DNA of 64,000 nucleotides from the NCBI GenBank assembly GCA_016786765.1, contig JAEUUZ010000003.1, forward strand, positions 310,001 through 374,000, given 5' to 3'. The notes under the pieces are model-generated. The model did no database searches. It saw only the letters and a list, made by a program, of their open reading frames with translations, and was not told where the DNA came from. Made by a program: the position numbers and the translations under genes. The stretch is from Chitinophagales bacterium (GTDB lineage: Bacteria > Bacteroidota > Bacteroidia > Chitinophagales > LD1). Shown piece by piece: positions 52,167-60,860 of the stretch. Within the stretch, counting starts at the first letter, position 1. The number at the start of each line of letters is the position of its first letter.

Positions 52167-52403
52167 ATGCACATAAAAAAAATACTCTATCCAATAACGT
52201 GGCTGCTGAAAGTGTTAGTGCGTGGCTATCAACTCATTATTTCGCCTAACTTTCCGCAGCAGTGTCGTTACACGCCAAGTTGCAGCCAGTATATGATTGA
52301 AGCATTAGAAAAGCATGGTCCAATCAAGGGTTTATATTTGGGTATAAAGCGAATTTTAAGCTGTCACCCTTGGGGAGGAAGTGGTTACGATCCCGTTCCA
52401 TAA
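52167..52403 (+). CDS. yidD: Membrane protein insertion efficiency factor YidD
   Basis: A 78-residue amphipathic protein that helps YidC insert proteins. Family motifs are all visible: [30 protein letters not shown], and [14 protein letters not shown]. The ATG at 52167 is chosen over a TTG five codons upstream, which would overlap the TauE stop. In many bacteria it sits beside rpmH, rnpA and yidC; here it has been placed beside a TauE gene. Confidence 0.96.
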   Translation: MHIKKILYPITWLLKVLVRGYQLIISPNFPQQCRYTPSCSQYMIEALEKHGPIKGLYLGIKRILSCHPWGGSGYDPVP

Positions 52404-52417
52404 TTTAGAAATAAATG

Positions 52418-52425
52418 TAGTTTTG
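52418..52425 (+). promoter_or_regulatory. Candidate -7 element of the Sel1 gene
   Basis: TAGTTTTG matches TAnnTTTG and lies 15 bases before the ATG. A TTTG -33 box at the right spacing was not seen. Confidence 0.3.
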
Positions 52426-52440
52426 ATGTAAACCCTCTAT

Positions 52441-53967
52441 ATGAAAAAGAACTTCTTTATTGTGTTAGGAATCTTACTTTTTACATCTTTTTCTAGCATA
52501 CATGCGCAAAAGGAAGATACTTTAACCCCTACACAACGCACAGCAGCTTTATATCTCGACACCGCAAAACTCCTACGAACACAAAGCAATTTCAAAGCAG
52601 CATTTCGATATATTCAGCAATCGGCCATATTAGACAACGCAGAGGCTTTAGTATACTTAGCAAATGCTTACCAATTTGGCGAAGGTGTGGATACAAATAT
52701 GGCAGAAGCCGTAAAATGCTATAAAAGCGCTGCAGCGCTTGATAATCCCATCGGTTTATACTATTGGGGGTATATGCATTTGTATGGCTATGGGGTAGAG
52801 AAAAACTATACAACAGCAAAACAATATCTCGAGAAAGCAGATGCTCTAGACAATGTATTTGCCCATTATTTTTTAGCGCGCATATACGAGTTTGGTTATG
52901 GTGTTCCAAAAAACGACAGTATGGCGGTGTTGTTATACCAAAAAGGCGCTGCCAAGGGCCATGCGGCTTCTATGTTTAGTTTGGGTTATCACTATGAAGA
53001 AGGACGGTGGGTTAAGCAAAACTATACGAAGGCAATGGAGTTGTATCAAGAGGCTGCAGAAAAAAACAATGGATCTGCTCAAGCCGCTCTGGGCTATCTC
53101 TATACCAGTGGTAAAGCCGTTCCTAGAGATTATGCGAAAGCAAATTATTGGTATCGTAAGGCCATAGAAAATGGCGATTCCCGAGCCTATTGCAATCTAG
53201 GTTATTCCTATGAAAAGGGCCGAGGGGTCCCTGTGGATGAACGAAAAGCTTTTCAGTTGTATGCTGAATCTGCGCGCAGTGGCGATGAGGTAGGGCAGTG
53301 TAATTTAGGCGGGTGCTATCAGTTTGAAATTGGTGTAGCTCGCGATTACGAAGAAGCCTTAAAGTGGTATAGAGCATCAGCGCTGCAAAATTATCCGCCT
53401 GCATACCGAAGACTGGCAAAAATGTATGAATCAGGTTATGGTGTGGTAAAAAACGATTCTGTAGCCTTTAGTTTATTTTTGAAAGCAGCAGAAATGGACG
53501 ATATGAGTAGTCAATTTAATGTAGCATATTATTACCAACATGGAAAGGTAGTAAGCGCAGATACCACAATAGCTTTGTTATGGTATAAAAAGGCTGCACT
53601 AAACGGTGATGCCCAGGCTATGAACAATTATGCTTGGTTGTGCTTTATTAAAAAGGTGAATTTGGAAGAGGCACTATTGATGATTGCCGATGCCATCCGA
53701 TTAGAGCCAAACGATAAAGAAAAACTCGATACCTACGCAGCCTTTTTATTTATGAATGGCAACTATGTTGATGCAGAGAAAAATCAGCGAAAGTCGTTGG
53801 ATTTAGGGGCCGATAAGGTAGTAGGGTATAATGAACGCTACGGAGATATTCTGTTTAAGCTTGGTCGAGAAAAAGAAGCCTTGAAATATTGGCAACGCGA
53901 ATTAAAATTCCCCAACCATAATAGGTTAGTAGAAGAAAAAGTAGCTCAAAAACGTTATATTGAATAA
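52441..53967 (+). CDS. Exported Sel1-repeat protein
   Basis: A 508-residue protein with signal KKNFFIVLGILLFTSFSSIHA, then about ten Sel1-like repeats (36-residue helix pairs, about residues 45-400) with the pattern A..L.LG..Y..G.GV..D...A..WY..AA; examples are YEFGYGVPKNDSMAVLLYQK and GYSYEKGRGVPVDERKAFQL. A short TPR-like part ends the protein (about 440-495). Sel1 repeats bind partners in signalling or secretion. Its targets are unknown. The stop lies within its terminator hairpin. Confidence 0.9.
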   Translation: MKKNFFIVLGILLFTSFSSIHAQKEDTLTPTQRTAALYLDTAKLLRTQSNFKAAFRYIQQSAILDNAEALVYLANAYQFGEGVDTNMAEAVKCYKSAAALDNPIGLYYWGYMHLYGYGVEKNYTTAKQYLEKADALDNVFAHYFLARIYEFGYGVPKNDSMAVLLYQKGAAKGHAASMFSLGYHYEEGRWVKQNYTKAMELYQEAAEKNNGSAQAALGYLYTSGKAVPRDYAKANYWYRKAIENGDSRAYCNLGYSYEKGRGVPVDERKAFQLYAESARSGDEVGQCNLGGCYQFEIGVARDYEEALKWYRASALQNYPPAYRRLAKMYESGYGVVKNDSVAFSLFLKAAEMDDMSSQFNVAYYYQHGKVVSADTTIALLWYKKAALNGDAQAMNNYAWLCFIKKVNLEEALLMIADAIRLEPNDKEKLDTYAAFLFMNGNYVDAEKNQRKSLDLGADKVVGYNERYGDILFKLGREKEALKYWQRELKFPNHNRLVEEKVAQKRYIE

Positions 53968-53974
53968 CGTTTTT
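53948..53974. terminator. Terminator overlapping the Sel1 stop codon
   Basis: Arms AAAAACGTTAT and ATAACGTTTTT with loop ATTGA. The stop codon TAA (53965-53967) is inside the right arm. It also sits just beyond the end of the convergent 1610-aa gene. Confidence 0.75.
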
Positions 53975-53989
53975 AAGCTAAAACATATT

Positions 53990-56900
53990 TCAATTTTGCT
54001 CTTTCACAAGTTTTATAATCAAAATGTCTTTTCTGTTCATGTCAAAAATATGCAAGTAGTATATGCCACTCGAAAGGGTTTTTGTGTCAATACGGTGTTG
54101 GAACTTAAAATGATTTTCTGTGATCAGCCTACCTGTAATATCACTTAACTTAAATTGAAATTCATCTGCCAAATCAGAGTTAATACTAATTTCATAATTA
54201 AAGGGGTTGGGATATACATGTACAAATTGTGCTTTTGTGGTTTCACGAATACTAACATGAAGCAAATTCAACGCATTTGACGTGTCCGAACATCCGTTAC
54301 TGTCGGTAACAATCACACTATATGTTCCATTTGAAGTGGCTAAAATGTTCTGATTTGTAACATCCTGCAAAGGTATTCCGTTTTTTAACCATTGATAGAT
54401 AGTGAATGGAGTACTGCAACTTAAACTATCTTCACCTACAAGTTGGATAACCGGATTAGGTTTGGAATGAATAGAAAGATTTAGATAAACAATGCTATCG
54501 CAGCCGTTTATATTTAATAAAGAGTCTAAGTAAACACCTGCATGATTTAGAGATTTTCCATTGAAAGTGAAGTTGTCTCCCTCACAAATTGTATAGTCAA
54601 TTGAATCGGAACTTTTTGGAAGTACATCTAAATGAAGAGTAACAATACTATCACAACCATTGATTGATGAAAAAGTATCTGTATATGTTCCGGTTGCTTT
54701 TATATGTATACCATTAAACAGATAACTACTGCCACTGCAAATCGATATGATAAATGAAGTACTAGCAGTATTTGTAAAGGACAAATGAAGAGTGATAATG
54801 CTGTCGCAACCATTTGTTGAGATAAGGGTGTCTATATATGTGCCCGGTGTGCTTAACGTTTTTCCATTAAAAGTATAACTATTTCCGCTGCAAAGAGTGT
54901 GATTTAATGTAACTGTAGATGGATTGTTGACTGATAAATGGAGTGTTATAATACTGTCGCAACCATTTATAGAAGACACTGTGTCTATGTATGTGCCCAG
55001 TTGATCCAGTAATTTTCCATTAAATAAAAACGATTGTCCTTTGCAAATTACTTTGTTGACGGATTGATAGATAGGGGTGTACCGGATAATAATATTGTTT
55101 GAAATCGTTGGTTTATTTAGAACGTTTAGGTCATTGGAAATAAGTAAACATTGGATAGAATCACCATCTTGCGCATTTGCTATAGTTATTGTGTCCTTGT
55201 TGCTTCCTGTTAGAACCCCATTTACATACCATTGAAAGAGTGGGTTGTTTCCTCCATTTAATGTAGATGCTTTAAACAAAGCATTTTTCTTACTACAACC
55301 CTGAGCATTTAATAGTTGTATCGAAACAGATGCCCAAATTGTATCTAAAGCACAAGCAGTATTAATATTACAATCTCCGTTCTCATTGAATTCAAAAATT
55401 GAATTAGTGAATGTTGGAGTTGTTTGCGTTACATGAACTACATATATATTGCCTCTACATGTTGTTCTTATTCCTCCGGTATTATTATAATTACAGGTAT
55501 CTATAATTTTTTTTGCCCACTTAAAGTTGCCGTCATTATTGGAGCAAGCAAGAAATGATTGGTAAACCTTAGGGGATTTGAAAATGAGCGGAGAATTATT
55601 TGTAGATATTAACCCCAATTCTCTTACGAATTTACCAGCTAAATAAATGTCTTGATTAGTATGCGAACACCTTATTCCGGTTAATACAGGAGTGAAAACT
55701 GATGGATTTAAAAGTAGAGGTTCTATGTAACGATTGCACCACAATGTGTTACCTAACGAGTCCAACTTAAAAATACTATATCTTGCCATCAAACTAACAT
55801 TACTTAGAACATTGTTGGGAATAATAGTGTCTTTAAAAAAAACTTGATCGGTGTTTATAGCACAATAGAAATTGTTGTTGTCATCAATATCGAATAGATC
55901 AGGACTGATTAATTGATTGGTAAATATGTCCTTTACGGAATAAGGATTTAATGAAAACAAACAACGAAAATCAGTCAACGTAAAACTGGCTAAATCAATT
56001 TTAACATTATTAACGCTAAACTCGCCCTTTAGTTTGGCTTTTATTGTATTGGATATGGTTTGGGGCCAGTTATAACTAATTTTTAAAGAATCACGAAACT
56101 GGCCAATTAAATTAATCGTCCTTTTGTTTGTAACCTTTATCTTTGGGAAGGTTGCAAACTCGTTAAAAGTATTCCAAGAATAAGTGCCATCAAGTTGAGT
56201 AGTGCCCATTGGATAGCCAACAAGAGCAAAAGATTTTTTGAAAAAACCATTGGTCGAAATCTGAAATAAACCACCATTATAAATGGTGGTATCTTTAAAC
56301 TTAAAATCACCGTCTCCAAAAAAAAGAAGAGTACTGTCATTATAATATTCAACGTCTGATATAAAACCACCCCAAGTTGAATTTGGGTTATAAACCATCC
56401 AGCGTGTTGAGCCTAAGCTATCTAGTTTAAATAGAAAGGATTTTCTTAATGGACTAGACGAGTTAACTTGAAAAGTAGATGTGTCAAATTGAAAACAATT
56501 TTTGCCAAAAATATTTCCAGCAAAATATACGTTGCCCGAATTGTCGGTAGTAACAGCAGTTATAAAAGAAGAGCTATAATTCCCCGTGCTTCCACTACAT
56601 GATGGTATATTGTTAAATACTTTAGTGTATATGACTTTTCCATACCTATCGCTTTTTGTAATAAAACCTGAGCCGCCTTGATAAACTGAATAGTTACTAT
56701 ATTTGTAGCCTACTGAATATTTATTTCCAAATCGATCAATAGCAAGGTCTAGCACCTTAGAATAATTGTTTACCTTTATAATACTGCTGTCAATACAAGC
56801 AGTTCCAACGCTGTCATCAGGAGCATCTACACCTACTGTAACATACTTGGTTTTAGTAGCGTAGTTGCAATTTTGTATTGAACTAGCCGTTATTGATATT

Positions 56901-58822
56901 GGCTTAACTCCAGTGTTGTTAAAAAGTAATTTTGGGTTTGTACTCGTATCAGAAATAAAAGTAGCAGAAGCATCGGATATCCAATGATAACTATCTGCGG
57001 TCGATTTATTTGTAATGTAAAAGGTATCGGAAAGTATACCGCAATTTTTATCAGGAATGAAATTTAAAACAGTATCTCTAAACACAATATTCGCATATTT
57101 TTGTGAACTACAAATACTGTCGGTAGATACAATTTTAATACTCGGATAGCCTTTTGAAAGTATATGTATTGTCCCGCCTGTTCCTTTTATAGTATCAGAT
57201 ATTGTATACCAAATCGATCCATTTGGTGGATTGTATTGATATTGAGTGAAATAGCTTACGTTTGGAACAGAGTTGTTTATTGTAACATCTAAAGTGTCAA
57301 GACCCACACACATATTAGTGTCTAGAATCAGGTTGTTAGAAAAATCAAGGTTCACAATTCTCATGTAGGCCACTAACGAATCTTCGGGCATACATCCATT
57401 TGCTTTTTTTAGCTTAACAACAAAACGTGTTGAGTCATATGGTAGTTGAAAATATTTAGTTATGCTTGCAACATTAGTGTTTACAATACTGTCGAACACA
57501 TTCCCATTTAAATAAAAAAAATACTTGTTGCTGGATTTCAAATTAGACAAAGTAATGTAACCTGAATTGAGATAACATACTTTTGTATTTAACGCACTTC
57601 CTAATTCGATTTTGGGATAAAATGGTGAAACAGGAGTGTTAATCGAGGTGCCAATGGTATCCGCACCACAAGAGCTTTTCCCTATAAGTATTATATTGTT
57701 TGAGCTTGCTGGTGAAACATACATATTTTTGTAAGAAGCGTTACTACCAGTTGAAAAGGCTTGCTGGTTGAACTTCCATACATAAGTTAAGTTTGGGCTT
57801 GAACTTGTGTTTTGGAGATAAACTACTGTGTCACAAATTGGAGCTGTGTATGTAAAAGATACGTTAGGAATTGGACAGCCGCCACCATTAAAAGTATAGA
57901 ATACTCGTCCACCATTCCCACATACAACACCCCTGTTTTTTCTAAAATGAATATCATTTATAGTTCCGGATGAATTGGGGAGTAGCTGTTTCTCCCATAA
58001 AAGTCCACCGTTAACAGTTTTCATTACGAAGTTGGAAGTATACTGTCCAGTAATATAGCCCGTATCTATCGAAGTAAAGTGGATACTTGTTGGAATCATG
58101 TTTGAACAGTTAGCCGCTGTCCATGTTACTCCACCATCTATAGTTTTTAACGTTTTGTAAGCACTTCCTATAACACCAGTTGTGTCATTTAAGAAATAGA
58201 TACAAGTGTTTTGAAGGTCGTTAGTATAAATTTTATTCCAACTATTTCCACCATCTATTGTTTTAAAAATAAATGAATCGGTAGATGCATAACCAGTTAG
58301 TGGGGACGAGAAAAAAACATCAAAAATAGAATTTGAAAATGTGTGCTGAACTTGCCAGTTTGTCCCGCCATTATTCGATTTCAGAAGATACTTGTTTTCA
58401 GCCAATGCATATACGAAATTGGCATCAAACATTCTTATTCTACGTATAGGATTGAGAGAAGTGGGGGCGTAGGAATAGTTTGTAGTCCAAGTATATCCAC
58501 CGTCATGAGTTACTTTTATAACACTTGTGTAAGAGCCTTCAATGCCAGTAATAACACCATTTGTGCTATCAATAAAAGACATATCATATCCAATAAAGTT
58601 GCTTGCTAATGAATTGATACTTGACCACTGATTGCCATAATCGTTGGATATATAAAAGTTGTCGTAGCCAATACGGTATACAGTATTGTCAGTAACAAAT
58701 TGTGCAGCATTTATATCTGTTGTTAAAAAAGTATTACTCTTTTGCCACTGCGCCTTCAAAGTAAAGGCAAAAAAACAAAAAGATAAGACCACTAAGACTT
58801 TGGGATTAATATGGGATAACAT
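53990..58822 (-). CDS. Large T9SS-sorted surface protein with propeller and repeat domains
   Basis: A 1610-residue exported protein: signal INPKVLVVLSFCFFAFTLKA, then YCF48/BNR-like propeller repeats of the form HDGGYTWT, NNGGTNWQ, DGGNSWNKI and NGGLLWEK (about residues 30-310). A long Ig/PKD-rich region and a second repeated domain (about 660-1130, with DNSGNVYFAGNIFGKN and NNNFYCAINTDQ) follow. Next are four 50-residue repeats (about 1245-1450) sharing FNGK...GTY.DT..S.NGCDSI.TLHL, an Ig-like module and a T9SS type A tail (HVYPNPFNYEISINSDLADE to IIKLVKEQN). It is probably a surface adhesin or scaffold, not an enzyme. Confidence 0.88.
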   Translation of the reverse strand: MLSHINPKVLVVLSFCFFAFTLKAQWQKSNTFLTTDINAAQFVTDNTVYRIGYDNFYISNDYGNQWSSINSLASNFIGYDMSFIDSTNGVITGIEGSYTSVIKVTHDGGYTWTTNYSYAPTSLNPIRRIRMFDANFVYALAENKYLLKSNNGGTNWQVQHTFSNSIFDVFFSSPLTGYASTDSFIFKTIDGGNSWNKIYTNDLQNTCIYFLNDTTGVIGSAYKTLKTIDGGVTWTAANCSNMIPTSIHFTSIDTGYITGQYTSNFVMKTVNGGLLWEKQLLPNSSGTINDIHFRKNRGVVCGNGGRVFYTFNGGGCPIPNVSFTYTAPICDTVVYLQNTSSSPNLTYVWKFNQQAFSTGSNASYKNMYVSPASSNNIILIGKSSCGADTIGTSINTPVSPFYPKIELGSALNTKVCYLNSGYITLSNLKSSNKYFFYLNGNVFDSIVNTNVASITKYFQLPYDSTRFVVKLKKANGCMPEDSLVAYMRIVNLDFSNNLILDTNMCVGLDTLDVTINNSVPNVSYFTQYQYNPPNGSIWYTISDTIKGTGGTIHILSKGYPSIKIVSTDSICSSQKYANIVFRDTVLNFIPDKNCGILSDTFYITNKSTADSYHWISDASATFISDTSTNPKLLFNNTGVKPISITASSIQNCNYATKTKYVTVGVDAPDDSVGTACIDSSIIKVNNYSKVLDLAIDRFGNKYSVGYKYSNYSVYQGGSGFITKSDRYGKVIYTKVFNNIPSCSGSTGNYSSSFITAVTTDNSGNVYFAGNIFGKNCFQFDTSTFQVNSSSPLRKSFLFKLDSLGSTRWMVYNPNSTWGGFISDVEYYNDSTLLFFGDGDFKFKDTTIYNGGLFQISTNGFFKKSFALVGYPMGTTQLDGTYSWNTFNEFATFPKIKVTNKRTINLIGQFRDSLKISYNWPQTISNTIKAKLKGEFSVNNVKIDLASFTLTDFRCLFSLNPYSVKDIFTNQLISPDLFDIDDNNNFYCAINTDQVFFKDTIIPNNVLSNVSLMARYSIFKLDSLGNTLWCNRYIEPLLLNPSVFTPVLTGIRCSHTNQDIYLAGKFVRELGLISTNNSPLIFKSPKVYQSFLACSNNDGNFKWAKKIIDTCNYNNTGGIRTTCRGNIYVVHVTQTTPTFTNSIFEFNENGDCNINTACALDTIWASVSIQLLNAQGCSKKNALFKASTLNGGNNPLFQWYVNGVLTGSNKDTITIANAQDGDSIQCLLISNDLNVLNKPTISNNIIIRYTPIYQSVNKVICKGQSFLFNGKLLDQLGTYIDTVSSINGCDSIITLHLSVNNPSTVTLNHTLCSGNSYTFNGKTLSTPGTYIDTLISTNGCDSIITLHLSFTNTASTSFIISICSGSSYLFNGIHIKATGTYTDTFSSINGCDSIVTLHLDVLPKSSDSIDYTICEGDNFTFNGKSLNHAGVYLDSLLNINGCDSIVYLNLSIHSKPNPVIQLVGEDSLSCSTPFTIYQWLKNGIPLQDVTNQNILATSNGTYSVIVTDSNGCSDTSNALNLLHVSIRETTKAQFVHVYPNPFNYEISINSDLADEFQFKLSDITGRLITENHFKFQHRIDTKTLSSGIYYLHIFDMNRKDILIIKLVKEQN

Positions 58823-58841
58823 ATACTATGGGTTTCAATAG

Positions 58842-58868
58842 CAAAATTACGAATCACACTTTGTGTGA
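58842..58868 (-). promoter_or_regulatory. Candidate promoter and operator of the 1610-aa surface gene
   Basis: On the reverse strand TAATTTTG (58842-58849, TAnnTTTG) is 19 bases before the ATG. Just upstream lies a palindrome with arms TCACAC and GTGTGA around AAA (58854-58868), which could be a regulator site. A second TAnnTTTG match, TAGCTTTG, lies further up at 58877-58884. No -33 element at normal spacing was found. Confidence 0.35.
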
Positions 58869-58956
58869 CTATATCTCAAAGCTAAGATGGCAATAAAATT
58901 TCGAAAGTTCAAAAGGGCTATAAAAAGGAGTGTAGGTGCAAAAATCTTGAAAATGG

Positions 58957-60711
58957 TTATATCGTCTTAATCCCTAATTCCACCAACTGTTTCACATCCA
59001 CAACAGCCGGAGCATCCATCATCAAATCTTTTCCACTGCTGGCTTTCGGGAAGGCCATTGCATCGCGGATGGTTTCGCCACCGGTCATCAACATTACCCA
59101 TCTGTCTAAACCAAATGCACAGCCACCGTGGGGAGGAGCACCGTAACGGAAAGCATTCAACATAAATCCGAATTTAGCATCCACTTCTTCAGGTGTTAAT
59201 CCCAATTTCGCAAATACACGATCTTGTAAATCTTTCTGGTGAATACGAATAGAGCCCGATAGGATTTCATTACCATTCATCACTAAGTCGTACGTTTGCG
59301 CACGAACACGTGTTGGGTCGCTGTCGAAGTATTGTAAATCTTCAGGATGTGGCGAACAGAACGGGTGGTGAACGAAAATAATGTCTCCGGTTTCTTCGTC
59401 TTTTTCAAACAACGGGAAGTCAATTACCCAAAGTACCGACCATGCATCTTTATCGAACCAGTTTTCTTTCTTCGCTAAATCCAAACGTAGGTCGCCAAGA
59501 GATTTACGCACTTTCGAAATTTTGTCGGCAGCAATCAAAATTAAATCGCCTTTTTCCGCATTAAACTGTTGGCCTATTTCACGTAGTTGTTCTTCGTTGA
59601 AAAACTTATCGATGCTGGATTTTACGGTTCCGTCTTCAGCAAAACGAATGTTTACTATTCCGCCCAAGCCACGGTGAGTAGCTTTCACGAATTCGGTAAT
59701 TTCATCCAATTGTTTTCGTGTGTAGTTAGCGCATTTTTTTGCGTTTATACCCGCTACTAACCCACCATTTTCTATCGCATTGTTGAATACGGCAAAATCA
59801 GTTTTGGGCAACACAGCGTTGAGTTCTACAATTTTACAATCGAAACGCAAATCGGGTTTATCGCTTCCATAATATTTCATGGCATCTGCAAAAGTGATTC
59901 TTGGAAAATCTGCAAGTTCGATGCCTTTCGCCTGTTTGAACACATGTTTAGTCATGCCTTCAAAATTTTGGAAAATATCTTCTTGCTCCACGAAACTCAT
60001 CTCACAGTCGAGTTGGGTAAACTCGGGCTGACGATCACCTCTGAAATCCTCGTCACGATAGCATTTCACTACTTGATAGTAGCGATCCATACCGGCCACC
60101 ATCAACAACTGTTTCAAGATTTGTGGCGATTGTGGTAAAGCATAAAATGATCCGTGTTGCAAACGCGAAGGCACTAAAAAGTCGCGAGCACCCTCGGGTG
60201 TAGACTTGATTAGATTAGGTGTTTCAATCTCAATGAATCCCTGTTCGTCTAAGTACTCCCGCATTGCTTTAATCATCTTAGCACGAGTAATAAGCGTATC
60301 TTTTAAGTGAGGTCTGCGAATATCCAAATAGCGATATTTCAAACGTAATTCTTCACTTCCATCGGTATTATTTTCGATGGTAAACGGTGGCGTTTCAGAT
60401 TCGTTTAGGATAACAAAGTTGTGAACATCGATTTCTATTTCACCCGTTGGAATATTTGCGTTTTTGGCTGAGCGCTCCCGAACATTCCCTTTTACTTGAA
60501 TCACATATTCTCGACCTAACTTGGTGGCGCTTTCGCACAATTCCTTATTCGAATTTTGGTCGAAAGAAAGCTGAGTAATGCCATATCGGTCGCGTAAATC
60601 GATAAATACCAAGTGGCCGATATTGCGCACCCGCTGCACCCAGCCGGCTAAAGTTACTTCTTCTCCTTTGTGGTTAAGGCGTAATTCACCACAATTTTTT
60701 GTACGAAACAT
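58957..60711 (-). CDS. aspS: Aspartate-tRNA ligase, bacterial type
   Basis: AspRS charges tRNA-Asp. The 584-residue product has the N-terminal OB-fold anticodon domain (TLAGWVQRVRNIGHLVFIDL), class II motif 2 region (VVKCYRDEDFRGDRQPEFTQ), the bacterial GAD insertion (about residues 290-400) and class II motif 3 (RYGAPPHGGCAFGLDRWVML). The loop HHPFCSPHPEDL is seen. Length and domains are normal. It is divergent from the large partial gene at 60861 and ends 135 bases upstream of the surface gene on the same strand. Confidence 0.97.
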   Translation of the reverse strand: MFRTKNCGELRLNHKGEEVTLAGWVQRVRNIGHLVFIDLRDRYGITQLSFDQNSNKELCESATKLGREYVIQVKGNVRERSAKNANIPTGEIEIDVHNFVILNESETPPFTIENNTDGSEELRLKYRYLDIRRPHLKDTLITRAKMIKAMREYLDEQGFIEIETPNLIKSTPEGARDFLVPSRLQHGSFYALPQSPQILKQLLMVAGMDRYYQVVKCYRDEDFRGDRQPEFTQLDCEMSFVEQEDIFQNFEGMTKHVFKQAKGIELADFPRITFADAMKYYGSDKPDLRFDCKIVELNAVLPKTDFAVFNNAIENGGLVAGINAKKCANYTRKQLDEITEFVKATHRGLGGIVNIRFAEDGTVKSSIDKFFNEEQLREIGQQFNAEKGDLILIAADKISKVRKSLGDLRLDLAKKENWFDKDAWSVLWVIDFPLFEKDEETGDIIFVHHPFCSPHPEDLQYFDSDPTRVRAQTYDLVMNGNEILSGSIRIHQKDLQDRVFAKLGLTPEEVDAKFGFMLNAFRYGAPPHGGCAFGLDRWVMLMTGGETIRDAMAFPKASSGKDLMMDAPAVVDVKQLVELGIKTI

Positions 60712-60806
60712 ACGTTTATAGTTTTTGAGGGCGTAAAAATACTTTTATTGACAAAACTTAATCTGCTTTTTTCGAATAAAATAAAAATGATGTTGTTTAC
60801 AACCAA

Positions 60807-60824
60807 AGTGCTATATTTAGCACT
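60807..60824. promoter_or_regulatory. Small inverted repeat in the aspS/surface gene gap
   Basis: Arms AGTGCTA and TAGCACT with loop TATT, 36 bases before the ATG at 60861. The loop region TATATTTA resembles a -7 element (TAnnTTTG) with the last base changed. Operator or leader hairpin; weak. Confidence 0.25.
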
Positions 60825-60860
60825 CTTTTAGGAATAACTTAATCTTGAAGCACTTAAAAC

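Noticed and set aside
58854-58868. CRP/FNR-type site
   Set aside because: The half-sites are in the reverse order to TGTGA-N6-TCACA and spacing differs, so no known regulator was assigned.
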